Below, in pieces: positions 1 to 5,794 of a stretch of DNA of 5,987 bases (the first letter of the stretch is position 1; each line of letters begins with the position of its first letter). Under the pieces are notes generated by a model. It was not told the origin of the DNA, did not search any database, and saw only the letters and a list, made by a program, of their open reading frames with translations. Position numbers and translations under genes: made by a program. The stretch is taken from positions 1 through 5,987 of the forward strand of contig DAOTTW010000224.1 in NCBI GenBank assembly GCA_034437615.1. The letters run 5' to 3'. The DNA comes from DAOTTW01 sp034437615. Its GTDB lineage: Bacteria > Chloroflexota > Anaerolineae > Aggregatilineales > Phototrophicaceae.

Positions 1-11
1 TGCCGCAACCA

Positions 12-33
12 TGCGGTATTTTCCGTTACCGCA
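12..33. promoter_or_regulatory. 7-bp perfect inverted repeat, possible operator or leader hairpin
   Basis: TGCGGTA at 12-18 is exactly repeated in inverse as TACCGCA at 27-33, with an 8-base AT-rich loop. The left arm also pairs in an alternative way: CCGCA at 3-7 matches TGCGG at 12-16 across ACCA, so the two hairpins would exclude each other. The repeat falls where transcription from the candidate leftward promoter at 37-65 would start. This suits an operator or a structured 5' leader for a gene outside the window. The function is inferred from position only. Confidence 0.3.
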
Positions 34-36
34 ATG

Positions 37-65
37 ACTATAGAGAATTTTCAAAGAAAATGCAA
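37..65 (-). promoter_or_regulatory. Candidate sigma70-type promoter, leftward
   Basis: Read on the minus strand, TTGCAT (60-65) and TATAGT (37-42) are separated by exactly 17 bases. TATAGT matches the -10 consensus at five of six positions. The -35 element is weak, matching mainly at the leading TTG. Transcription would start near position 30 and leave the window to the left. This would serve a gene downstream of, and separate from, the ligase-like gene. Because the region is AT-rich, a chance match is possible. Confidence 0.3.
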
Positions 66-69
66 ACGA

Positions 70-98
70 TTCGCTTTAGATTTTTCTAAAAAAGCGAA
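70..98 (-). terminator. Hairpin downstream of the ligase-like gene, possible weak terminator
   Basis: TTCGC and TTTAG at 70-79 pair with CTAAA (86-90) and GCGAA (94-98), giving a 10-bp stem with a 3-base bulge and a 6-base loop. It lies about 88 bp beyond the stop codon of the leftward gene ending at 186, so it could end that transcript. The bases after the stem on the minus strand are only moderately T-rich (TCGTTTGCATTTTC), so a classic intrinsic terminator is not clear. The structure could act in either direction. Confidence 0.3.
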
Positions 99-185
99 CG
101 GTTTTGAGTGCTCCTACGTGGATTCATATGCAACTAAAACACAGGTAACGACTCAGGCAGGCATATTTTGCGCGTGAATTGGCCC

Positions 186-1862
186 TCACCGCGCTGACGG
201 GGAGCGCTGAAGCCGACTGAGCGCAAGGCCCAGCAGCAACCACAGCATGAACTCAAACGCTGGTTGCCACACCGTCACGCTCTGCCAGAAGCCGTAGGCG
301 ACCAGCAGCGCCACGACAAGCGTCATAGCCCAGCTTGCTGCCCCGTGCCCGCCTGTGCTGATGCCGTAGATGGCCAGTGTCATCAGCAGCATCAGGTAGG
401 CCACCAGCCCGACTGCGCCATTAGCCTGCAAACGGTAGAGCAGGTCGTTGCTACGCTCCGGGTAGTCTGCGATGCTTGCAAAATCCGCGCCTGCGCCCAG
501 GACAAGCTCTTGCTGTGCGGCCTGCCAGCTTTGCGCCCATGCAGCGCGACGCAGCGCGACATCCGCGCCAGGTATGGGCGTGCGCAAGCCGAAGCGCGTC
601 AGCAGCACCTCATCCGTGAGCAAGCTCGCAGGCCGTGCCCCGCTTAATTCAACAGCTTCTTCGGCGGCGGTGACGACGCGCAGGCTGCCCCAGACCGCCT
701 GTAACGTCTCGGCGCTGGCGGAGCTATTGAGCAACGTCAGGTTGACAGCCTGACCCGCGTATTGGCTAATATCCACGATGAAGCGCCGCCAACTGGCGTC
801 AGCGTCGTTGCTGTCGGGGTTATGCTGATACGTAAACACGATCTGGCGCTGATCGCTGCCATCAGCGGGCTGTACAGCGATGCCAAACCATAACGGCTGA
901 CGTGTATCGCGTTGTGCGATGTTAAAATCCACCCAGGCCCCCGCGCCAGCAGGTAGCGACAGCGGATAGATCACCTGGCTGAGTTGGGCAGGGTGGGCGT
1001 TGATGACGATGGCGGCGCGTTGCGTCAGGCTGATGGCCAGATCGGTGATGCCCGCGTCAACCACATTCGCGCTATCCGCGACGCGGTTGGTGAAGGCCGT
1101 GAGGTTCAGCCCGACCTTATCTGCTGCGGGGATGCTCTGCACGATTGCGCCCTGTGGTTCATAGGCTGTTTCGGCTGTAATCAGGTTGACGCCCAGCAAG
1201 CCCAGCGCTGCGCCAAGCGGCAGCATCAGCAGGCCAACCCAGGTATCCAGGCTGCGGCGCTGTATCAGCGTCATCAGCAAAGCGCCAACGCCCACAATGA
1301 CCCAGGCGAACCATTCATAGGTGAAGATCAGCGCCGCACCAATCACAGCCAGCGTGATCGCCCAGCCGAAGCGTTCCCGCGTCGGATAGCGGCTGTCGCC
1401 TGTCAGCAATAACACCAGCCCCGCGCCAAGCGTGAGATAAACGGCCAGAGCGCTGACTTCGGCGCTGACCTGTGGCGGCGCACTGAAAGCAGCGTCGATA
1501 ATCACGGCGACGGCCAGGGCCAGCGTCGCCAGACCAAGCCCACGCAGCAACAAGCTATCATCACGCAGGCCACTGGCCAGCACGAACACGGGCAGCAGCG
1601 CTGCTACCTCCGGCGTATCTATCAGGCCGATGACGAAGGCATATGCCAGCGCCAGCAGCAGCGCAGGCCAATGCCGCAGGGCACGATCACGCACCACGCT
1701 CAGCAGGCGCAGCAGCAGCAGCACCCCAAGCATGACCAATACGGGCAGCGTCAGCGTTGGCTCGATGCCAAGCAAGGACTGCGCAAAGATCAGCAGCGTG
1801 GTCAGCAGCAGCGCGAGATTGTTGAGCAGTGTGAGCAGCATGGGCAGCCGCTTAACTGCCAC
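186..1862 (-). CDS. O-antigen ligase / Wzy / O-oligosaccharyltransferase-like membrane protein
   Basis: A 558-residue polytopic membrane protein. About nine hydrophobic segments fill residues 10-228. A soluble, presumably extracytoplasmic region spans about 230-480, and three more membrane segments fill 483-548. The stretch at about 438-487 (RRAAW, then LGAG, then SNDLLYRLQANGAVGL) matches the pattern of Wzy_C/WaaL/PglL proteins, which ligate or polymerise undecaprenyl-linked glycans outside the membrane. Family members usually have His before Asn in that motif; here it is Ser471-Asn472. Residues about 288-398 look like a beta-sandwich insert (YPLSLPAG, then ISQYAGQAVNLTL). The listed GTG start overlaps the upstream Thr/Pro-rich gene by 11 bp. 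An ATG at 1841 (residue 8) lies 10 bp past that gene's stop and is an alternative; neither has a clear Shine-Dalgarno. The gene shares an operon with the Thr/Pro-rich protein. The superfamily is moderately sure, the exact activity unknown. Confidence 0.72.
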   Translation of the reverse strand: MAVKRLPMLLTLLNNLALLLTTLLIFAQSLLGIEPTLTLPVLVMLGVLLLLRLLSVVRDRALRHWPALLLALAYAFVIGLIDTPEVAALLPVFVLASGLRDDSLLLRGLGLATLALAVAVIIDAAFSAPPQVSAEVSALAVYLTLGAGLVLLLTGDSRYPTRERFGWAITLAVIGAALIFTYEWFAWVIVGVGALLMTLIQRRSLDTWVGLLMLPLGAALGLLGVNLITAETAYEPQGAIVQSIPAADKVGLNLTAFTNRVADSANVVDAGITDLAISLTQRAAIVINAHPAQLSQVIYPLSLPAGAGAWVDFNIAQRDTRQPLWFGIAVQPADGSDQRQIVFTYQHNPDSNDADASWRRFIVDISQYAGQAVNLTLLNSSASAETLQAVWGSLRVVTAAEEAVELSGARPASLLTDEVLLTRFGLRTPIPGADVALRRAAWAQSWQAAQQELVLGAGADFASIADYPERSNDLLYRLQANGAVGLVAYLMLLMTLAIYGISTGGHGAASWAMTLVVALLVAYGFWQSVTVWQPAFEFMLWLLLGLALSRLQRSPSAR

Positions 1863-2865
1863 GCACAGGCACAGCAGTCGGCGGCTCGGTCGCGCCGGTC
1901 TGCTGTGTGGGTGTGTTCGTCGGCGCAGGTAGCGTCAGGGTGGCCGTTGCGGTCCATGTCGGCGTGTGGCTCGGCGTCTGCGATGGCGTATTACTCGGCG
2001 CTGTCGTCGGTGTATCGGCTGGCGCGTCGGGCGTCGGTGATGCCGTTAGCGTCAGGGTCAGCGTGGGTGATGCGCCTGGGATGGGCGTCGTGCTCGGCAG
2101 GGCGGTCCATGTCGGCGTGTTGGATGGCGTCAGCGTCGGCGGCAAGGTAATCATCAGCGTAATGGTGGGCGCGACGGTGGGTGTGGCGCTGCTGGTCGCG
2201 CTCGGATATGGTGTAATGCTAGGCAGCGGCGTCAGGTTCAGGCGCAGGCGGCTCACCATCAGCGTGACGGTGGGCATGGGCGTGGCGGCAGCAGGTCCCG
2301 GCGTCGGCAGGGGTGGCAGCGGCGTCGGTGGATCACCGTCATTGTGCAGCAAGCCGCCACCCTGTAGGCTGCGTGCTGTGTCGCGTTGTGGCCTGCTGCT
2401 GATGGCGCTGCTAGCAGGCAGTGTGATCGTCGGTTGCGTATTCAATGCTTCGGCTACGAACGTGCGCCCTGGACTCAGCGTAAGCTGCAAGCGCATCTCG
2501 GTGGCGTTGGGCGTGTCCGTGATGGTCGCGGATGCCGTGCTGGTCGGTGTGTTGGTCAGCGTGAGCGTGGCTGTGGGTGTATGCGTGCTGGTGCTGGTCG
2601 TTGTGGGCGTGCTGGTATGGGTGCTGGTGGCTGTCGCCGTGTTCGTCGCCGTGTTGGTGGCGGTGGCGGTGTCTGCCTGCTGCGCGATGCTGCGCTCTGT
2701 CGGCAGGTCCGTCGTCCAGAAGATGTCACGGGTGGGCAATACACGCGCCGTCGGCACCGCTTCGCCATCGGGCCGAGTGACGACGATATTTGCGACGATG
2801 GCAACGCCCATGACCGTCACATAGGCAGCAGCAGCGATAATTAATAAGAAGCGCCTTGAGCGCAT
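1852..2865 (-). CDS. Membrane-anchored mucin-like Thr/Ser/Pro-rich surface protein
   Basis: A 337-residue protein of no recognised catalytic family. A basic MRSRR start is followed by one hydrophobic segment (residues about 6-29), acting as signal anchor or signal peptide. Then comes a linker, a Thr-x tract (66-123) in which nearly every second residue is Thr, a central section with Arg, Gly and a proline-rich patch (PLPPLPTPGP, about 183-192), and a long Thr/Ser/Pro tract (about 212-332) with repeated SNTP and TPTWTA words. Such tracts are common in Chloroflexota exported proteins as extended stalks and are typical O-glycosylation acceptors. I chose the ATG at 2865 because TTGAGG lies 5 bases upstream. 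The frame stays open to a GTG at 2964, but that has no good ribosome site and would overlap the divergent gene's start. It is the first gene of a leftward pair with the ligase-like protein. The role is inferred: cell-surface stalk or glycan carrier. Confidence 0.75.
   Translation of the reverse strand: MRSRRFLLIIAAAAYVTVMGVAIVANIVVTRPDGEAVPTARVLPTRDIFWTTDLPTERSIAQQADTATATNTATNTATATSTHTSTPTTTSTSTHTPTATLTLTNTPTSTASATITDTPNATEMRLQLTLSPGRTFVAEALNTQPTITLPASSAISSRPQRDTARSLQGGGLLHNDGDPPTPLPPLPTPGPAAATPMPTVTLMVSRLRLNLTPLPSITPYPSATSSATPTVAPTITLMITLPPTLTPSNTPTWTALPSTTPIPGASPTLTLTLTASPTPDAPADTPTTAPSNTPSQTPSHTPTWTATATLTLPAPTNTPTQQTGATEPPTAVPVRGS
1949..1967. repeat. 19-bp direct repeat, copy 1
   Basis: GCGGTCCATGTCGGCGTGT occurs here and again, identically, at 2102-2120. 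On the minus strand both copies encode the same TPTWTA-type word of the Thr/Pro tract. Exact identity among otherwise diverged repeats suggests recent duplication or recombination within the tract. Confidence 0.85.
2102..2120. repeat. 19-bp direct repeat, copy 2
   Basis: This is identical to the copy at 1949-1967, 153 bp apart start to start, which is a multiple of three. Recombination between the copies would delete or add 51 codons without breaking the reading frame. Confidence 0.85.
2497..2670 (-). repeat. N-terminal Thr-x alternating tract
   Basis: This stretch encodes residues about 66-123 of the surface protein. Thr alternates with Ala, Asn, Ser, His, Pro or Leu in almost perfect two-residue periodicity, and about half the residues are Thr. 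It is denser and more regular than the C-terminal tract and sits closest to the membrane anchor, as expected of a stalk segment. Confidence 0.8.
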
Positions 2866-2870
2866 TGCGA

Positions 2871-2876
2871 CCTCAA
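2871..2876 (-). promoter_or_regulatory. Ribosome binding site deciding the surface-protein start
   Basis: On the minus strand TTGAGG ends 5 bases before the ATG at 2865. This supports that ATG over the in-frame GTG at 2964, which lacks such a site. Confidence 0.6.
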
Positions 2877-2965
2877 GCGAATTAACGTCAGTATGGTCTA
2901 GCTGATCCGTATTGTAATCGCTGATGGCTAAATAGAAAATGATGACGTACCCTACGATTGTCACT

Positions 2966-2971
2966 AAGGTG
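2966..2971 (+). promoter_or_regulatory. Ribosome binding site favouring the TTG start at 2979
   Basis: AAGGTG lies 7 bases before TTG at 2979, near-ideal spacing. Upstream of the alternative TTG at 2958 there is nothing comparable, and no in-frame ATG occurs until well inside the membrane domain. Confidence 0.5.
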
Positions 2972-2978
2972 TTTGCTT

Positions 2979-4634
2979 TTGCTGACGGTTTCCCAACGCA
3001 TCCGACAATTCATAGACAACGTGCCGCCTGTGGTGCGGTTGGCGCTGCTGCTGCTGATTCTGCTGCGTGTGCCCTGGCTGTTTAGCCTGGTCGAACGCGA
3101 TGAGGGCGTGTTCGGCTACGTGGGCTTTGTGTTGGCGACGGGTGGCGCACCGTATGCGGATGTCGTGGACCATCACGGCCTGACGCTGTATGTGCTGTAT
3201 GCCATCTCCTATCATCTGTTTGGCCCTGGCGTCATCCCGATGCGGCTGTTGGTGCTTGGGCTGCAAATGCTGCAAATCGGGCTGCTGTATGATCTGGCGG
3301 CGCGCTGGTTTAAGCGCACGGCGGCGGCGTGGACGGTGATTTGCTTCGTGCTGTTCACGAATATCCCCATATTTGAGGCGCATTACGGCCTGACACAGCC
3401 GCTAGCGATGCCGCTGGGGTTACTGGCGCTGTGGATTTACGAGCGGCGCTGCGCTGGTGCACCTGGCAAGGCAAGCGGCGGTTACACGCGCTGGTATCTG
3501 CTGGTGTGGTTGCTGATCGCGCTGGCGACATCTATACGGCTGACGCTGGTGATGGCAGGGGTAGCGCTGGCGCTGACGGTCTGCGTGGATACACTGTGGC
3601 AGGCGCAGACGTGGCAAGCTGGCTTGCTGATGTTGCTGCGGCGCGGCCTGCTGGCGCTGGCAATGCTGCTGCTGGTGTGGGCTGTGATCGCGCTGTGGTT
3701 GCTGCATCTGGGGTCGCTGGATGAATTTATCGTCATCCTGGGTGAGACGTTCGTCTATGGCGTGCAGACCGCCTATACCGTGCCGCCCATGCGCCGCCTG
3801 ACGCTGCTGGAAGGTGCGCCGATGTTTGCATTGGCTGCGCTGGGTTTGCTGGTGATATTGGTGCAGGCTGGGCGTTTGCGGCGTGGGCATCTGCTGCTGT
3901 TGCTGTGGAGCCTGCTGTTTACGTTTGTGGTCACGCGCCCGCCGATGTGGGGCCACTACTTCATTCAGATCATCCCCTTTGCGGCGTTGCTGGCGGGTGT
4001 GGCGTTTGCGTATGCCCTGCAAAATCGGCAAAAGCCGGAAAATGACCCCACCCCAACCCGTTTCAAAGGTAGGTATTTTGGCGGACGTGCCATTGCGCGT
4101 CCCTACACAACCGTTGCGAACCGTAGGGACACCCGATGGGGTATCCGACGCTGGTTGCTGGTTGTAATTTTCATCAGCACATGGCTCATCAGCATCCCGC
4201 ATATCGTCGGCCACTACCCGAATATGCACCCGCCGATCCCAGAGGGTCGCCAGTTGTTTAACCTGGCGGATCAACTCAGCTACAGCGATCAGATGGCGAC
4301 GGGCGCATTGCTGAACGACCTGATGCGCAGGCTCCAGGCGCAAGACCCCGCCGCAAAGCTGTACGTGTATGGCAACAGCCCGCTGATTTACTGGCTGAGC
4401 GAGCAACGTGCTCCGGTCCGCGACACCTACGCCATCAATTATTTCGGCTGGGTGGTGCATGAGCACGGCGACCCACACCCCTTTGTGACGGTGCGCCGCC
4501 CGACGACGCAGGTGGTGCTGCTCAGCCGCTTGTATCGGCGGCCAGCCCTGACGGACGTTGAATACTACGTCACGCAATTTTACGAGCACGTCGCCACGAT
4601 TGGCGCGGTGGACATTTATCGGCGGCCTGCCTGA
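2979..4634 (+). CDS. GT-C glycosyltransferase, PMT/ArnT (GT39/GT83)-like
   Basis: About 551 residues from the TTG at 2979 (558 if TTG 2958 is used). It is an integral membrane protein with many Leu-rich segments. The first segment (about 18-37) is followed by an extracytoplasmic loop with ERDEG (39-43). An acidic Asp-Glu pair in this position is the catalytic and metal-binding hallmark of PMT/ArnT-type enzymes, which use polyprenyl-phosphate sugars. HYFIQIIP (326-333) also fits the family. The last membrane segment is about 392-411. A soluble C-terminal domain (about 412-551), with a KLYVYGNSPLIYWLSEQRAP segment, resembles the C-terminal part of bacterial GT39-like proteins. Residues about 355-389 come from an inserted palindromic repeat and are probably not ancestral. 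The stop overlaps the next gene's start (TGATG), so the two are likely co-translated. The superfamily is confident; donor and acceptor are unknown. Confidence 0.8.
   Translation: MLTVSQRIRQFIDNVPPVVRLALLLLILLRVPWLFSLVERDEGVFGYVGFVLATGGAPYADVVDHHGLTLYVLYAISYHLFGPGVIPMRLLVLGLQMLQIGLLYDLAARWFKRTAAAWTVICFVLFTNIPIFEAHYGLTQPLAMPLGLLALWIYERRCAGAPGKASGGYTRWYLLVWLLIALATSIRLTLVMAGVALALTVCVDTLWQAQTWQAGLLMLLRRGLLALAMLLLVWAVIALWLLHLGSLDEFIVILGETFVYGVQTAYTVPPMRRLTLLEGAPMFALAALGLLVILVQAGRLRRGHLLLLLWSLLFTFVVTRPPMWGHYFIQIIPFAALLAGVAFAYALQNRQKPENDPTPTRFKGRYFGGRAIARPYTTVANRRDTRWGIRRWLLVVIFISTWLISIPHIVGHYPNMHPPIPEGRQLFNLADQLSYSDQMATGALLNDLMRRLQAQDPAAKLYVYGNSPLIYWLSEQRAPVRDTYAINYFGWVVHEHGDPHPFVTVRRPTTQVVLLSRLYRRPALTDVEYYVTQFYEHVATIGAVDIYRRPA
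4041..4146. repeat. In-frame palindromic repeat pair inside the GT-C gene
   Basis: Two hairpin units face each other. In unit A, GGACGTGC (4083-4090) pairs with GCGCGTCC (4095-4102) across CATT, 8 bp with one G-T pair. In unit B, GGACACCC (4127-4134) pairs with GGGTATCC (4139-4146) across GATG, 8 bp with one mismatch. Their inner ends, GTCCCTAC (4099-4106) and GTAGGGAC (4123-4130), are perfect inverse copies separated by 16 bases. A C-rich run (CCCCACCCCAACCC, 4046-4059) precedes them. The stretch has no stop in the coding frame and encodes about 35 mostly polar, Arg-rich residues between two membrane segments, quite unlike the Leu-rich surroundings. It looks like an inserted small non-autonomous repeat. 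The exact left boundary is uncertain. Confidence 0.7.
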
Positions 4635-5794
4635 TGCGCTGGTTCATGTTCGTGGGCGTTGTGCTGCGGCTGCTGCTGATGCCGTTCACAATGCAGAGCG
4701 ATGTGCGCTTCGTCGGTGATCTGGTGGCCATGCACGTCGATGCACGTGAATTCGTCACAGCAGACCCGCGTGCCGACTTGCCGCTGTACCCGCCGTTGGC
4801 GTATTGGACGCTGTATGCGTGGCAGCAGGTGGTCGGGCTGGTTGTGCCGGATGTGCATAGCCTGCAAAAAGACACGCCGCGCTCATGGCAGGATTGGTAC
4901 ACGCATCCGTCACGCTTTGCCATGCTGTTCTTGCTCAAGCTGTGGGTATTGCCGTTTGATCTGCTGGCCGGGTTGCTGCTGCTGCGTTTGGTCGCGGCGG
5001 ATAAGCGGCGTTTGATCGCGGCGGCGTGGTTCCTGAATCCGGTGCTGATCTACACGACTGCGATACATGGCCAATTCGACGCGCTGCCTGTGTGCTTGTG
5101 CGTGCTGGGGTTGCTGGCGCTGCGTCGTCAGCAATTCGTGGCGTGTGGCTTCGCGCTGGGCGTGGCTGCGGCCTTCAAGCTGTATGCGCTGCTGTTTCTG
5201 CCCCCCTTGCTGCTGCTGCTGCCATCCGTTGCCCGTCTGCGCACGCTGGCCGCCTTCGTCGTGCCCTTCGGGTTGCCGTTTGTGGGCGTGTTGCCGCGTT
5301 ATCTGGCGGGGCACCCGTATTATGACGCCTCGTTTGCCTTGCTGCGCGTCGGGGATGTGGCGCTGCCTGTGTATGCGCTGTTGTATGTTGCGGCAAGCGT
5401 AGCACTTTTGCGACTCCGCACACCGACAATCGGACGCCAGGAATGGCGTGCCTACAGCGCCTTCTTGCTGCTGCTGCTGCTGTTCTACCTGCAAGCGCCG
5501 TTTGACCTGCATTACTGGGCGTGGGCGCTGCCGTTTGTGTTGCTGCTGTGGGCTGATGATGGGCGTGTGTGGCGGCCTGTGGCGCTGCTGCTGCTGTGTG
5601 CGCTGATTTTATATCTGCGGGTGTGGCCTGCGTTCCTGTTGCCGTTGGATATGGCGACGTTCGGGCGTGCGTCGGGTGTGCTGTGGCCGGATGGGGTGGT
5701 TGTGCTGGCGCAAGCTGGCATTTTCGCGGGCTATCTGTGGCTGTTGTGGCTGAGCGTCAGAGCGCGTCCTTATCCAGCAAATCCGCAAGCGTGA
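4634..5794 (+). CDS. GT-C membrane glycosyltransferase, GT87/DUF2029-like
   Basis: A 386-residue polytopic membrane protein. After a first membrane segment (about 3-19) comes an acidic extracytoplasmic loop with Asp23 and Asp29 and an LPLYPPLAYW motif (about 49-58). Then follow many Leu/Val-rich segments. HGQFDALPV (145-153) followed by a Leu-rich helix and AAAFKLYALLFLPPLLLLLP (about 178-197) matches the GQxD...K...P signature I associate with GT87/DUF2029 polyprenyl-phosphate-mannose-dependent mannosyltransferases; PIG-M-like enzymes are an alternative. HYWAWALPF (293-301) resembles the late-membrane HY...P motif of GT-C proteins. The ATG shares one base with the preceding stop (TGATG) and has no clear ribosome site, so translation probably depends on re-initiation after the upstream GT-C gene. 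The last 38 bp overlap the opposing Uma2-like gene. The sugar and acceptor cannot be read from the sequence. Confidence 0.75.
   Translation: MRWFMFVGVVLRLLLMPFTMQSDVRFVGDLVAMHVDAREFVTADPRADLPLYPPLAYWTLYAWQQVVGLVVPDVHSLQKDTPRSWQDWYTHPSRFAMLFLLKLWVLPFDLLAGLLLLRLVAADKRRLIAAAWFLNPVLIYTTAIHGQFDALPVCLCVLGLLALRRQQFVACGFALGVAAAFKLYALLFLPPLLLLLPSVARLRTLAAFVVPFGLPFVGVLPRYLAGHPYYDASFALLRVGDVALPVYALLYVAASVALLRLRTPTIGRQEWRAYSAFLLLLLLFYLQAPFDLHYWAWALPFVLLLWADDGRVWRPVALLLLCALILYLRVWPAFLLPLDMATFGRASGVLWPDGVVVLAQAGIFAGYLWLLWLSVRARPYPANPQA

Larger units (their letters stand above)
1..185. other. AT-rich intergenic region, no convincing gene
   Basis: This stretch lies beyond the 3' end of the leftward ligase-like gene and is clearly more AT-rich than the coding DNA to its right. 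It holds two or three small inverted repeats and a promoter-like pair on the minus strand, listed separately. On the plus strand one frame is open from the window edge to a TGA at 175-177, with an ATG at 34 that would give 47 codons. No Shine-Dalgarno sequence precedes that ATG, the peptide resembles nothing I recognise, and a hairpin runs through it. I therefore treat the region as intergenic, while noting that the C-terminal tail of a gene entering from the left cannot be excluded. Confidence 0.6.
1870..2232 (-). repeat. C-terminal Thr/Ser/Pro low-complexity tract
   Basis: This part of the surface-protein gene encodes degenerate repeats built on TP, SNTP, TPTWTA and TLTLT words, corresponding to residues about 212-332. 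The DNA is correspondingly repetitive on the plus strand (GGCGT/GGTCG words). This keeps the opposite strand free of stops and creates a long artificial Val/Gly-rich frame. Confidence 0.8.
2866..2978. promoter_or_regulatory. Divergent intergenic control region
   Basis: About 113 bp separate the chosen start codons of the leftward surface-protein gene and the rightward GT-C gene, so both operons must be driven from here or nearby. It is more AT-rich than its flanks. On the minus strand TACAAT (2911-2916) is a good -10 element about 45 bp before the leftward ATG, with only a poor -35 at 17 bp spacing. Two direct copies of GCTGAT (2901-2906 and 2920-2925) flank this -10 element at 19-bp spacing and could bind a regulator on one helix face. 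I see no convincing rightward promoter. Confidence 0.45.

Noticed and set aside
264..647. Plus-strand frame of 127 codons opposite the ligase-like gene
   Set aside because: It has Cys/Gln/Arg-rich composition with no motif and is explained by the opposite membrane-protein coding sequence.
1696..1723. Run of CAG trinucleotides that could look like a microsatellite
   Set aside because: These are CTG leucine codons of a transmembrane segment read on the opposite strand. The run is short and matches the codon use elsewhere in the window.
1907..2824. Long plus-strand Val/Gly-rich open frame of 305 codons opposite the Thr/Pro-rich gene
   Set aside because: Its Val/Gly monotony is the reverse complement of Thr and Pro codons. 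The minus-strand frame has a signal anchor, a good ribosome site and a familiar composition, so the plus frame is a shadow.
2866..2964. N-terminal extension of the Thr/Pro-rich protein to the GTG at 2964
   Set aside because: The 33 extra residues would sit before a normal signal-anchor start that has its own TTGAGG site, and the GTG lacks a ribosome site and overlaps the divergent gene's start region.
3420..4589. Minus-strand frame of 389 codons opposite the first GT-C gene
   Set aside because: The product is a Gln/His/Arg-rich low-complexity chain with no domain, as expected from the antisense of CTG-rich membrane-protein DNA. The plus-strand gene has clear family motifs.
4910..5512. Minus-strand frame of 200 codons rich in Gln, with poly-Gln runs
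   Set aside because: The Gln runs are antisense to CTG leucine codons of the second GT-C gene. No start signal or recognisable domain is present.
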